The notes: generated by a model from the sequence alone, not told the origin. DNA of 64,000 nucleotides from Xenopus tropicalis (GCF_000004195.4 NC_030681.2:3152982-3216981), one strand, 5' to 3'. Shown: positions 11,790 through 23,195, counted from the stretch's first letter. Numbers and translations are program-made.

Positions 11790-12983
11790 CAGGTATGGGA
11801 TCCATTATTCGGAAACCCATTATCCAGAAAGTTCCGAATTATGGAAAGGTCATCTCTAATAGACAGAAAATAATTCTAATTTTTAAAAATGATTCCCTTT
11901 TCTCTGTAATAATAAAACAGTACCTGTACTTGATCCCAACTAAGATATAATTACCCCTTATTGGGGCAGAACAGCCCTATTGGGTTTATTTCATGGTTAA
12001 ATGATTCCCTTTTCTCTGTAATAATAAAACAGTACCTGTACTTGATCCCAACTAAGATATAATTACCCCTTATTGGGGCAGAACAGCCCTATTGGGTTTA
12101 TTTCATGGTTAAATGATTCCCTTTTCTCTGTAATAATAAAACAGTACCTGTACTTGATCCCAACTAAGATATAATTACCCCTTATTGGGGGCAGAACAGC
12201 CCTATTGGGTTTATTTCATGGTTAAATGATTCCCTTTTCTCTGTAATAATAAAACAGTACCTGTACTTGATCCCAACTAAGATATAATTACCCCTTATTG
12301 GGGCAGAACAGCCCTATTGGGTTTATTTCATGGTTAAATGATTCCCTTTTCTCTGTAATAATAAAACAGTACCTGTACTTGATCCCAACTAAGATATAAT
12401 TACCCCTTATTGGGGCAGAACAGCCCTATTGGGTTTATTTAATGGTTAAATGATTCCCTTTTCTCTGTAATAATAAAACAGTACCTGTACTTGATCCCAA
12501 CTAAGATATAATTACCCCTTATTGGGGCAGAACAGCCCTATTGGGTTTATTTAATGGTTAAATGATTCCCTTTTCTCTGTAATAATAAAACAGTACCTGT
12601 ACTTGATCCCAACTAAGATATAATTACCCCTTATTGGGGCAGAACAGCCCTATTGGGTTTATTTAATGGTTAAATGATTCCCTTTTCTCTGTAATAATAA
12701 AAACAGTACCTGTACTTGATCCCAACTAAGATATAATTACCCCTTATTGGGGCAGAACAGCCCTATTGGGTTTATTTAATGGTTAAATGATTCCCTTTTC
12801 TCTGTAATAATAAAACAGTACCTGTACTTGATCCCAACTAAGATATAATTACCCCTTATTGGGGGCAGAACAGTCCTATTCGGTTTAAATTATGTTTAAA
12901 TGATTTTTTAGTAGACTTAAGGTATGGCCAATTACGGAAAGATCCCTTATCTGGAGCATTCTGGATAACAGGTCCCATACCTG
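11790..12983. mobile_element. MITE with CAGGTATGGG ends and internal array
   Basis: Terminal inverted repeats CAGGTATGGG (11790-11799) and CCCATACCTG (12974-12983) are flanked on both sides by TA, the target duplication expected of a Tc1/mariner-type element. The outer 90 bp on each side are single-copy element ends. The interior is a 112-bp tandem array. Confidence 0.85.
11891..12900. repeat. 112-bp array inside the TA-flanked MITE (9 copies)
   Basis: GATTCCCTTTTCTCTGTAAT recurs at 11891, 12003, 12115 and onward at 112-bp spacing. Copies differ by one or two bases (TTTCATGG versus TTTAATGG, one extra G or A). The last copy diverges as it merges with the element's right end. Confidence 0.95.
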
Positions 12984-12985
12984 TA

Positions 12986-13318
12986 CACACATTGCCAGTG
13001 ACACGTGTACCCCAGGGTTGGTATTACAGGGGGCGCAATGCGGCCCTGAGGCAATCATTACCCTGGGGAGAGGAGGGTATTTTCATTTTATCTATGGAGT
13101 TTGGGAACCAAACTGAATATCTGGACAGAAAACTATTAAATTAAAAGAAGAAATCCTTTAATATGTGCCACAGAAATCCAACGTAGTGCAACACCCCCAC
13201 CTAGTGTTCCTGCCCCTGTATTACACACACTATTGGGCACTATACGCAGCACAGAGGCAGCTTTGTGTGACTTATTGTGGGGTTGTAGTTCAACAAGAGC
13301 TGAGAGCTCCTCATACAC
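12986..13318. other. Unique sequence
   Basis: Nothing recognisable apart from short open frames on both strands at 13136-13416 that overlap the neighbouring MITE and show no family resemblance. Confidence 0.4.
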
Positions 13319-13321
13319 TAA

Positions 13322-13499
13322 GGGGTATATTTATCATGCTGTGTATAAAGTGGAGTGAAGCATTACCGGTGCTGTTGCCCAGGGCAACCAATCAGCAGTT
13401 AAATTGTAACAGTTAGAAAACCAAAGGAAAGCATCTGATTGGCTGCTATGAACAACGTTACCGGTAATGTTTTACTCCACTTCATGATAATTAACTCTA
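13322..13499. mobile_element. Palindromic MITE, TAA target site
   Basis: The left arm AAGTGGAGTGAAGCATTACC pairs with the right arm GGTAATGTTTTACTCCACTT. TAA lies on each side (13319-13321 and 13500-13502), as expected for a PIF/Harbinger-type TWA duplication. The internal CAACCAATCAGCAG and CTGATTGGCTGC stretches also pair. Confidence 0.7.
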
Positions 13500-13915
13500 T
13501 AATTGTCACAGGTACGTAACCAGTAATCAGAAAATAAGATGGCTGCTGCAGACTGCATTGGTTTCTGTGCAACACGCTCCTGTATAAATGGCTGATTAGA
13601 CTGCAGGTTATGGATTCATTATGTGTCCAGTTATAGAGGGGGGGGGTAATCCCAGGTACCCCTCAATTATGTAATCCCCTCCTCCTTAGATGGAGGCCCC
13701 GCCTTCCTGTTGTAATAAATTAAAACTCTGACAATTTCACTACATTTAATTTACTGATGAGTTCTATTTATTTTGTTGGGAACATAAAAAGGGGCTTTGT
13801 ATTTAAGCTGTTTAGGTAAAGTAAACAAACCCCAGAGCTGGAGTCACTTGACCATGACTGTTGGTGCTGACATCACAATGGTTAGGAGTGATGACATCAC
13901 AATGTGCCCAGTGGG

Positions 13916-13922
13916 TATAAGG
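13916..13922 (+). promoter_or_regulatory. TATA box of the unidentified secreted-protein gene
   Basis: TATAAGG lies 50 bp upstream of the ATG at 13966, placing transcription start near 13945 and leaving a 5' leader of about 20 bases. Just upstream are two copies of ACATCACAATG (13869 onward and 13893 onward), a possible duplicated factor site. Confidence 0.55.
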
Positions 13923-13965
13923 GCTGCTCACAGCTGCACTGTCAGATTAGTGATATCTTTCAGCC

Positions 13966-14013
13966 ATGAAGTCACTAATCCTCACTCTTGTGATTTTTAC
14001 CGGATTTTTATAT
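13966..14013 (+). CDS. Unidentified gene, coding exon 1 (signal peptide)
   Basis: ATG in CAGCCATGA context. It encodes 16 residues, MKSLILTLVIFTGFLY, ending at a perfect GTAAGT donor. The ATG is chosen because it opens the signal peptide about 20 bases after the expected TATA-driven start. Confidence 0.65.
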
Positions 14014-15717
14014 GTAAGTTCTATTCATGTTACTGGGTTCATATATCAGAATTGGATCAGAACCATTATGGGTCCCAGTTATTAGTGTTATTTCCTAATG
14101 TGCCAGTTTAGTGCTTAATGGTAAAGATGCCCCATACAGGGGCAGATATAAGTTGCTGAGTCCCTCAGACTGATTGAGCAGTTTATCTGCCCGTGTATGG
14201 GCCCCCCCAATGGGAATTGGCCAGATCTCTCTAGGGCACATATATACGGCTCTTATACCCATTGTTACAAGCCCCACTGGGGCAGGGACTGATGTATAAT
14301 CCCTGTAAAGCCCTGTGTAACGTGTCAGAACTATATAAATACTGGATAAATACCAGGAAATAAATACAAACAAATGCCCCAAACATCCGACCCACTCGTA
14401 TTTCTCTTACAGGAACGAGACATCAAACAAGATTCCAAGGAATATTCTTATAGGGAAATTGCAGGCTACACGGAGTCCTGGCCAGTTTGCCCCGTGCCAG
14501 CTGAAAGGGGCAGTTATGCAGAGAGCAGCGATGCCCCGTTGGTACAGGAGAAGCCCAGGCCCATTGTGCTACTAATCCCTCAGGATATAAGATGTGATGT
14601 AAGTCACTATTTGTCTTTCATTTGTTTATTTCCGTGTTACTGATGCACAAAAGGGCGTAACGTGGGGCAAATAACCCAGAAACCCAGTGCTCAGTACCAT
14701 GTGACTCTATACAGGGCAGAATGTTATGGCAATTACTAATATGTTATCTTGTGTTTTACTGAGTCAGTAAGTGATTATTTCCTATTGCAGGGCTTGCTGT
14801 GTCCCATCCCTCCTATAGAGAGTCAGCTCACTAACCCAGAGCTGAGCAGCGCCATCCTTCAGGTAAGAGGAGAATATCATATACATAGCGGGTCTGACAC
14901 AAACGGGTCAGAATGGCTTTACTTGCCCGACACTGATGTACTGATATGTTAGTGAGGGTCCGACTGACGCTCTCATATCCTTCTGTTGTAGGAGTTCCTC
15001 CCAATTGCACCTTATATTGAGCCCCTCATCAGAGATACTGCGAATGGAACGAGCGTGGGAGGAGTCCTTATGGTAAGTCGTTAGAATAACGAGCTCATTA
15101 GGAAACAATTCAGTATGTAAGTCAGACTGGGTATCAGCGAGTTCCTCTGGAATCGGACTTTCCTACTCGATCCCATCGACTGCTACTGAGTTGTTCTCTC
15201 TATAGAATCGATGAATATTATAAAGGGAATAAAGTTCTGTTCCATAGGAAACATCTATGGGGAATAATGGAACCATTCCCTTTGGGTTAAAGAATGTTCT
15301 TGGTACTGAGTCTCTCTCTCTCCTTTCATGTAGGGCTTCTTGGTACCAGAACTCATTGCCTATCTACTGGAGTTCTGTTATGGCCGCTGGTCCGGCAGAA
15401 AGAAGCCAGAAAAGGACAGAGACGAGGGCCCCGCTGGGAGAGAGAGCGAAGGGCCACAAAGTCCTGCTCCAACCCATGATAACATGGAGGAAGAAGCAGG
15501 ACTTAGTAGCAGAAAAAGCCAAAAGAGGGAGGAGCCTAGAAGCGCTAAGATGAGGAAGAAGCGGCGCCAGTCTGAGGCTCATGAACCCCGAGGGTCTCAC
15601 TCAGAAAAGAGACCCCAGAAAACAAAGAGCAATGGAACAATGACGGGAGAAGAGGAGAAGGAATTCAAGCAGCTTCTCCAACAGTTCCTCTGCCAATGCT
15701 TGCAAGGAGAATTCTGA
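13966..15717 (+). CDS. Unidentified small secreted protein, five coding exons
   Basis: Joining 13966-14013, 14413-14598, 14791-14862, 14992-15072 and 15334-15717 gives one open frame of 256 residues. Every intron is phase 0 with a GTAAGT or GTAAGA donor and a pyrimidine-rich AG acceptor. Residues 1-16 are a hydrophobic signal-peptide-like segment. Six cysteines lie at 42, 77, 82, 144, 249 and 251. NGT glycosylation sites are at 120 and 229. Residues 103-145 are hydrophobic and probably helical. Residues 150-239 are highly charged and low complexity, with a polybasic RKKRR at 203-207 that a proprotein convertase could cut. A TATA box precedes it and AATAAA follows. The chain is probably secreted, but I recognise no family; a rapidly evolving secreted or host-defence-type protein is only a guess. 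Gene structure is fairly sure, function unknown. Confidence 0.65.
14121..14206. mobile_element. Harbinger-like MITE fragment in intron 1
   Basis: The arms GATGCCCCATACAGGGGCAG and CTGCCCGTGTATGGGC pair with each other and resemble the ends of the element at 38223-38577. It is probably a shortened relative; no clear target duplication remains. Confidence 0.5.
14255..14350 (+). mobile_element. SINE/L2-like 3' end fragment
   Basis: The run ACAAGCCCCACTGGGGCAGG, then GATGTATAATCCCTGTAAAG and ACTATATAAATACTGGATAA, matches the 3' part of the dispersed element also seen at 44745-46032 and 56210-56300. It lies in intron 1 of the unidentified gene. Confidence 0.55.
14413..14598 (+). CDS. Unidentified gene, coding exon 2
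   Basis: 186 bp, residues 17-78, phase 0 to phase 0. It follows TTTCTCTTACAG and ends at GTAAGT. It carries cysteines 42 and 77 and a proline-rich PRPIVLLIP segment near residues 64-72. Confidence 0.65.
14791..14862 (+). CDS. Unidentified gene, coding exon 3
   Basis: 72 bp, residues 79-102, phase 0 to phase 0. The acceptor is TTTCCTATTGCAG and the donor GTAAGA. It begins GLLCPIPPIE and carries cysteine 82. Confidence 0.65.
14992..15072 (+). CDS. Unidentified gene, coding exon 4
   Basis: 81 bp, residues 103-129, phase 0 to phase 0, acceptor TTCTGTTGTAG, donor GTAAGT. It encodes a hydrophobic, probably helical stretch with an N-glycosylation site (N120, NGT). Confidence 0.65.
15334..15717 (+). 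CDS. Unidentified gene, terminal coding exon 5
   Basis: 384 bp including the TGA stop at 15715-15717, residues 130-256. The acceptor is a long CT tract ending CATGTAG. It begins GFLVPELIAYLLEFC, then a charged Lys/Arg/Glu-rich region with RKKRR, and ends with a cysteine pair (C249, C251) in FLCQCLQGEF. Confidence 0.65.
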   Translation, partial: GFLVPELIAYLLEFCYGRWSGRKKPEKDRDEGPAGRESEGPQSPAPTHDNMEEEAGLSSRKSQKREEPRSAKMRKKRRQSEAHEPRGSHSEKRPQKTKSNGTMTGEEEKEFKQLLQQFLCQCLQGEF

Positions 15718-15842
15718 GGAGGAGGTGGAGCCATAGAGAGAAGTGGGTGGGAGGGAGGAGCTTCTCCAGGCTGTTCCTGCCCAGCAGGGCCACCATCACA
15801 ACAACATTTTCTAGAATAAGACTGTTACTGTTACTGATTAGT

Positions 15843-15862
15843 AATAAAATATTAAGAATAAA
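15843..15862 (+). terminator. Poly(A) signals of the unidentified gene
   Basis: Two AATAAA hexamers, at 15843-15848 and 15857-15862, lie 126 and 140 bp after the stop codon. Confidence 0.6.
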
Positions 15863-16201
15863 AATTCAGATGGGAGATGTATCTTTTTCTCTCTAGAGAA
15901 GCGCCGGGAATGGAACGGATCTGGGTTTCATGGTTTCGCTCTTTACCCCTCGCACTATGATGCGTTACAGCCATATTCCGGGGGGAAAGTCCAATTCTTT
16001 GGGGGAGTCAGTTTGTTTGGCTGCTTATGGGCAGTGAGATCTCAGTGGCATGTCAGTAAATGAGGGATATACTTAGTGAAGGAGCCAAGAGAAACGATTG
16101 GTTAAATTCCTGTTAGTCGTTTCGGAGCTTTCCTATAGGGGGCGCTGTCTGAGCCATGAATGTTGGAAACTGTCATCCGTATATTTTGCTGCAGCTTTGG
16201 C
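15863..16201. other. Unique intergenic sequence
   Basis: Nothing recognisable between the poly(A) signals and the T2 MITE. Confidence 0.5.
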
Positions 16202-19200
16202 TTAAAGGAACAGTAACACTAAAAAATGAAAGAGCTTTAAAGTAATAAAAATATAATGCACTGTTGCCCTGCACTGGTAAAACTGGTGTGTTTGCTACAG
16301 TAACACTACTATAATTTATATAATAAGCTGCTGTGTAGCCCCGGGGGCAGCCATTCCTGCTGAAAAAAAGGAAAAAAGGCACAGGTTACATAGCAGATAA
16401 CAGATAAGCTTGGTAGAATACAATAGTGTTTTATCTGTTATCTGCTATGTGCCTGTGCCTTTTCTCCTTTGAACGGCTGCCCCCGGGGCTACATAGCAGC
16501 TTATTTATATAAATTATAGTAGGGTTTCTGTAGCAAACACCCCAGCTGTACCAGTGCAGGAATGGCTGCCCCCGGGGCTACACAGCGGGGTATTTATATA
16601 AACTATAGTAGGGTTTCTGTAGCAAACACCCCAGCTGTACCGGTGCAGGAATGGCTGCCCCCGGGGCTACACAGCGGGGTATTTATATAAACTATAGTAG
16701 GGTTTCTGTAGCAAACACCCCAGCTGTACCGGTGCAGGAATGGCTGCCCCCGGGGCTACACAGCGGGGTATTTATATAAACTATAGTAGGGTTTCTGTAG
16801 CAAACACCCCAGCTGTACCGGTGCAGGAACGGCTGCCCCCGGGGCTACACAGCGGGGTATTTATATAAATTATAGTAGTGTTTCTGTAGCAAACACCCCA
16901 GCTGTACCGGTGCAGGAACGGCTGCCCCCGGGGCTACACAGCGGGGTATTTATATAAACTATAGTAGGGTTTCTGTAGCAAACACCCCAGCTGTACCAGT
17001 GCAGGAATGGCTGCCCCGGGGCTACACAGCGGGGTATTTATATAAATTATAGTAGGGTTTCTGTAGCAAACACCCCAGCTGTACCAGTGCAGGAATGGCT
17101 GCCCCGGGGCTACACAGCGGGGTATTTATATAAATTATAGTAGGGTTTCTGTAGCAAACACCCCAGCTGTACCAGTGCAGGAATGGCTGCCCCCGGGGCT
17201 ACACAGCGGGGTATTTATATAAACTATAGTAGGGTTTCTGTAGCAAACACCCCAGCTGTACCAGTGCAGGAATGGCTGCCCCCGGGGCTACACAGCGGGG
17301 TATTTATATAAACTATAGTAGGGTTTCTGTAGCAAACACCCCAGCTGTACCGGTGCAGGAACGGCTGCCCCCGGGGCTACACAGCGGGGTATTTATATAA
17401 ATTATAGTAGGGTTTCTGTTAGCAAACACCCCAGCTGTACCAGTGCAGGAATGGCTGCCCCCGGGGGCTACACAGCGGGGTATTTATATAAACTATAGTA
17501 GGGTTTCTGTAGCAAACACCCCAGCTGTACCAGTGCAGGAATGGCTGCCCCCGGGGCTACACAGCGGGGGTATTTATATAAACTATAGTAGGGTTTCTGT
17601 AGCAAACACCCCAGCTGTACCAGTGCAGGAATGGCTGCCCCCGGGGCTACACAGCGGGGTATTTATATAAATATAGTAGGGTTTCTGTAGCAAACACCCC
17701 AGCTGTACCAGTGCAGGAATGGCTGCCCCGGGGCTACACAGCGGGGTATTTATATAAATTATAGTAGGGTTTCTGTAGCAAACACCCCAGCTGTACCAGT
17801 GCAGGAATGGCTGCCCCCGGGGCTACACAGCGGGGTATTTATATAAACTATAGTAGGGTTTCTGTAGCAAACACCCCAGCTGTACCAGTGCAGGAATGGC
17901 TTGCCCCCGGGGCTACACAGCGGGGTATTTATATAAACTATAGTAGGGTTTCTGTAGCAAAACACCCCAGCTGTACCAGTGCAGGAATGGCTGCCCCCGG
18001 GGCTACACAGCGGGGTATTTATATAAACTATAGTAGGGTTTCTGTAGCAAACACCCCAGCTGTACCAGTGCAGGAATGGCTGCCCCCGGGGCTACACAGC
18101 GGGGTATTTATATAAACTATAGTAGGGTTTCTGTAGCAAACACCCCAGCTGTACCGGTGCAGGAATGGCTGCCCCCGGGGCTACACAGCGGGGTATTTAT
18201 AAAACTATAGTAGGGTTTCTGTAGCAAACACCCCAGCTGTACCAGTGCAGGAATGGCTGCCCCCGGGGCTACACAGCGGGGTATTTATATAAACTATAGT
18301 AGGGTTTCTGTAGCAAACACCCCAGCTGTACCAGTGCAGGAATGGCTGCCCCCCGGGGCTACACAGCGGGGGTATTTATATAAACTATAGTAGGGTTTCT
18401 GTAGCAAACACCCAGCTGTACCAGTGCAGGAATGGCTGCCCCCGGGGCTACACAGCGGGGTATTTATATAAACTATAGTAGGGTTTCTGTAGCAAACACC
18501 CCAGCTGTACCAGTGCAGGAATGGCTGCCCCCGGGGCTACACAGCGGGGTATTTATATAAACTATAGTAGGGTTTCTGTAGCAAACACCCCAGCTGTACC
18601 AGTGCAGGAATGGCTGCCCCCGGGGCTACACAGCGGGGTATTTATATAAACTATAGTAGGGTTTCTGTAGCAAACACCCCAGCTGTACCAGTGCAGGAAT
18701 GGCTGCCCCCGGGGCTACACAGCGGGGGTATTTATATAAACTATAGTAGGGTTTCTGTAGCAAACACCCCAGCTGTACCAGTGCAGGAATGGCTGCCCCC
18801 GGGGCTACACAGCGGGGTATTTATATTAAACTATAGTAGGGTTTCTGTAGCAAACACCCCAGCTGTACCGGTGCAGGAATGGCTGCCCCCGGGGCTACAC
18901 AGCGGGGGTATTTATATAAACTATAGTAGGGTTTCTGTAGCAAACACCCCAGCTGTACCAGTGCAGGAATGGCTGCCCCCGGGGCTACACAGCGGGGTAT
19001 TTATATAAACTATAGTAGGGTTTCTGTAGCAAACACCCCAGCTGTACCAGTGCAGGAATGGCTGCCCCCCGGGGCTACACAGCGGGTATTTATATAAACT
19101 ATAGTAGGGTTTCTGTAGCAAACACCCCAGCTGTACCAGTGCAGGAATGGCTGCCCCCCGGGGCTACACAGCGGGGTATTATATAAAACTATAGTAGGGG

Positions 19201-20109
19201 TTTCTGTAGCAAACACCCCAGCTGTACCAGTGCAGGAATGGCTGCCCCCGGGGCTACACAGCGGGGTATTTATATAAACTATAGTAGGGTTTCTGTAGCA
19301 AACACCCCAGCTGTACCAGTGCAGGAAATGGCTGCCCCCGGGGCTACACAGCGGGGTATTTATATAAACTATAGTAGGGTTTCTGTAGCAAACACCCCAG
19401 CTGTACCCAGTGCAGGAATGGCTTGCCCCCGGGGCTACACAGCGGGGTATTTATATAAACTATAGTAGGGTTTCTGTAGCAAACACCCCAGCTGTACCGG
19501 TGCAGGAATGGCTGCCCCCGGGGCTACACAAGCGGGGTATTTATAATAACTATAGTAGGGTTTCTGTAGCAAACACCCCAGCTGTACCGGTGCAGGAACG
19601 GCTGCCCCCGGGGCTACACAGCGGGGGTATTTATATAAACTATAGTAGGGTTTCTGTTAGCAAACACCCCAGCTGTACCAGTGCAGGAATGGCTGCCCCC
19701 GGGGCTACACAGCGGGGTATTTATATAAACTATTAGTAGGGTTTCTGTAGCAAACACCCCAGCTGTACCAGTGCAGAATGGCTGCCCCCGGGGCTACACA
19801 GCGGGGGTATTTATATAAACTATAGTAGGGTTTCTGTAGCAAACACCCCAGCTGTACCAGTGCAGGAATGGCTGCCCCCCGGGGCTACACAGCGGGGTAT
19901 TTATATAAACTATAGTAGGGTTTCTGTAGCAAACACCCCAGCTGTACCAGTGCAGGAATGGCTGCCCCCGGGGCTACACAGCAGCTTATTTATATAAATT
20001 ATAGTAGACTTTCTGAAGTAAACACACAACTTTTACCAGTGCAGGCAGCAGCACATTATAATTTAGTTACTTTTATACACTTTCATTTTTTGGCATTACT
20101 GTTCTTTAA
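16202..20109. mobile_element. T2-type MITE with one arm amplified (3.9 kb)
   Basis: The left end TTAAAGGAACAGTAAC and the right end (reverse complement TTAAAGAACAGTAATG) both abut TTAA (16202-16205 and 20106-20109). The element is a fold-back: GGCACAGGTTACATAGCAGA pairs with TCTGCTATGTGCCTGTGCC around a centre near 16410. Left-arm segment 16255-16355 is the reverse complement of the array monomer, so only the right arm expanded. Confidence 0.9.
16540..19990 (+). repeat. 89-bp array riding on the T2 MITE (about 39 copies)
   Basis: The unit contains GGCTGCCCCCGGGGCTACAC, TATTTATATAAACTATAGTA and GCAAACACCCCAGCTGTACC, period 89 bp. Copies are nearly identical. Marker variants include CCGGTGCAGG versus CCAGTGCAGG and AATTATAG versus AACTATAG. 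From about 17400 onward many copies differ by single-base insertions or deletions rather than substitutions. Confidence 0.97.
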
Positions 20110-20550
20110 GGTTTAGCATCGCTTATGGGTAATGTGAAAAGGAGCTGGTGATGGTGGGGGGTGGGGTGGGGGGGGTTGGAAGTGACATCAGAGTGATAAG
20201 GAAGTGTCAGTATCACTTTAATCAGCCCCCCTGAGCATCAGAATAGTCTCCTCTGTGCCTTCCCCTTATCCCCCCACTCACTCACCTCCTTACTCCTTGT
20301 CGCTCCCCATAGATGGCAACTGTATTGCGCTTTGGGCTTATATCCAGGGTATTTATTGTCCTGGCCTCTGTCCCAGAATCCGACATTATCACATCTCCCT
20401 ATGGCGCATCCCACGGGGGCTACACAAGCTCAGTTGCACCCTGAGTGTGAGCGTAGCAACCAGAGACATGCAGGGGGCAGATAGAGGGGCCGGAGAATCG
20501 CTATCAACTCAGTCAGTGGGTGCTACACACCCCGGCTTGTCTTCCCTTCT
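20110..20550. other. Unique intergenic sequence
   Basis: Contains a short G-rich stretch (20155-20176). One open frame at 20255-20590 has no family motif and runs into the adjoining array, so I do not call it. Confidence 0.45.
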
Positions 20551-21613
20551 GCACTGGGGGGTTATAATGAGCTGCACTGGGGGGTTATAATGAGCTGCAC
20601 TGGGGGGTTATAATGAGCTGCACTGGGGGGTTATAATGAGCTGCACTGGGGGGTTATAATGAGCTGCACTGGGGGTTATAATGAGCTGCACTGAGGGGTT
20701 ATAATGAGCTGCACTGGGGGGTTATAATGAGCTGCACTGGGGGGTTATAATGAGCTGCACTGGGGGGTTATAATGAGCTGCACTGGGGGGTTATAATGAG
20801 CTGCACTGGGGGGTTATAATGAGCTGCACTGGGGGTTATAATGAGCTGCACTGGGGGTTATAATGAGCTGCACTGGGGGGTTATAATGAGCTGCACTGGG
20901 GGGTTATAATGAGCTGCACTGGGGGTTATAATGAGCTGCACTGGGGGTTATAATGAGCTGCACTGGGGGTTATAATGAGCTGCACTGGGGGTTATAATGA
21001 GCTGCACTGGGGGTTATAATGAGCTGCACTGGGGGTTATAATGAGCTGCACTGGGGGTTATAATGAGCTGCACTGGGGGTTATAATGAGCTGCACTGGGG
21101 GTTATAATGAGCTGCACTGGGGGTTATAATGAGCTGCACTGGGGGTTATAATGAGCTGCACTGGGGGGTTATAATGAGCTGCACTGGGGGTTATAATGAG
21201 CTGCACTGGGGGGTTATAATGAGCTGCACTGGGGTTATAATGAGCTGCACTGGGGGGTTATAATGAGCTGCACTGGGGGTTATAATGAGCTGCACTGGGG
21301 GGTTATAATGAGCTGCACTGGGGGTTATAATGAGCTGCACTGGGGGGTTATAATGAGCTGCACTGGGGGGTTATAATGAGCTGCACTGGGGGTTATAATG
21401 AGCTGCACTGGGGGGTTATAATGAGCTGCACTGGGGGGTTATAATGAGCTGCACTGGGGGTTATAATGAGCTGCACTGGGTTATAATGAGCTGCACTGGG
21501 GGTTATAATGAGCTGCACTGGGGGGTTATAATGAGCTGCACTGGGGGGTTATAATGAGCTGCACTGGGGGTTATAATGAGCTGCACTGGGGGTTATAATG
21601 AGCTGCACTGGGG
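20551..21613 (+). repeat. 23-bp minisatellite (about 47 copies)
   Basis: The unit is GTTATAATGAGCTGCACT preceded by 3 to 6 G. Variation is almost only in G-run length. One copy has GAGGGG (near 20693) and one is shortened to GGGTT (near 21479). Confidence 0.97.
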
Positions 21614-22066
21614 CATTTTGGGGGCATCTTACAGCAGCTCCTTGCATGTTGCCAGTCTGGGCCTGCTGGGGAGGGGGTTAGGGGGTGCAGGAGTACTGGG
21701 GCCTATGCTGAGCCCCGGGGAGAAGGAATAATGTGACATTTCCCTATAATCCCAGCACCCCGGCACAGTTGGAGGGGGACATTGGGGCAGTGTAGCTTGG
21801 CGGGGCTACAGACACATTAGGGAATTACATGCTGCTATAAATATTAACAATTACTCCCTGCATTTCTCACTGACTTCAATGGGAACTGGGCAGGAATGGG
21901 GGGGGGGGGGTCTCTCTGTGTTACAGTTCCCCTCATTCTCAATTCTACTCATCTATTCTATGAAGATGGGGTTATGATTATGTGGGGAGTCATTTTATAA
22001 AAAAAATTACTTTCATTAAAAAAGTTCTGTTTTCAAAAGTATACACGGCCTTATTGACCTCTACTG
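21614..22066. other. Unique intergenic sequence
   Basis: No gene seen. It holds a G13 run at 21898-21910. Confidence 0.5.
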
Positions 22067-23195
22067 ACTCAGCCCCCAGCCCCTATACAGTAGTAGTGGG
22101 GACAGAGAGGGGATACCCAGCAGCCGGGGCTCAGTGAGGAGAGCAGGGAACCAACAAGGGTTACTCAGCCCCCAGCCCCTATACAGTAGTAGTGGGGGCA
22201 GAGAGGGGATACCCAGCAGCCGGGGCTCAGTGAGGAGAGCAGGGAACCAAAAAGGGTTACTCAGCCCCCAGCCCCTATACAGTAGTAGTGGGGACAGAGA
22301 GGGGATACCCAGCAGCCGGGGCTCAGTGAGGAGAGCAGGGAACCAACAAGGGTTACTCAGCCCCCAGCCCCTATACAGTAGTAGTGGGGACAGAGAGGGG
22401 ATACCCAGCAGCCGGAGCTCAGTGAGGAGAGCAGGGAACCAACAAGGGTTACTCAGCCCCCAGCCCCTATACAGTAGTAGTGGGGACAGAGAGGGGATAC
22501 CCAGCAGCCGGGGCTCAGTGAGGAGAGCAGGGAACCAACAAGGGTTACTCAGCCCCAGCCCCTATACAGTAGTAGTGGGGACAGAGAGGGGATACCCAGC
22601 AGCCGGGCTCAGTGAGGAGAGCAGGGAACCAAAAAGGGTTACTCAGCCTCCAGCCCCTATACAGTAGTAGTGGGGACAGAGAGGGGATACCCAGCAGCCG
22701 GAGCTCAGTGAGGAGAGCAGGGAACCAACAAGGGTTACTCAGCCCCCAGCCCCTATACAGTAGTAGTGGGGACAGAGAGGGGATACCCAGCAGCCGGGGC
22801 TCAGTGAGGAGAGCAGGGAACCAACAAGGGTTACTCAGCCCCCAGCCCCTATACAGTAGTAGTGGGGACAGAGAGGGGATACCCAGCAGCCGGGGCTCAG
22901 TGAGGAGAGCAGGGAACCAACAAGGGTTACTCAGCCCCCAGCCCCTATACAGTAGTAGTGGGGACAGAGAGGGGATACCCAGCAGCCGGAGCTCAGTGAG
23001 GAGAGCAGGGAACCAACAAGGGTTACTCAGCCCCCAGCCCCTATACAGTAGTAGTGGGGACAGAGAGGGGATACCCAGCAGCCGGGGCTCAGTGAGGAGA
23101 GCAGGGAACCAACAAGGGTTACTCAGCCCCCAGCCCCTATACAGTAGTAGTGGGGACAGAGAGGGGATACCCAGCAGCCTCAGTGAGGAGAGCAG
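22067..23195 (+). repeat. 96-bp array upstream of GLO1 (about 11.8 copies)
   Basis: The unit starts ACTCAGCCCCCAGCCCCTAT and includes GTAGTGGGGACAGAGAGGGG and GGCTCAGTGAGGAGAGCAGG. The period is 96 bp (22067, 22163 and so on). Since 96 is divisible by three, stop-free 32-residue repeats appear on the plus strand. Two single-base deletions near 22553 and 22605 break the frame, and there is no start or splice context, so it is not called as a gene. It ends about 470 bp before the GLO1 ATG. Confidence 0.96.
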
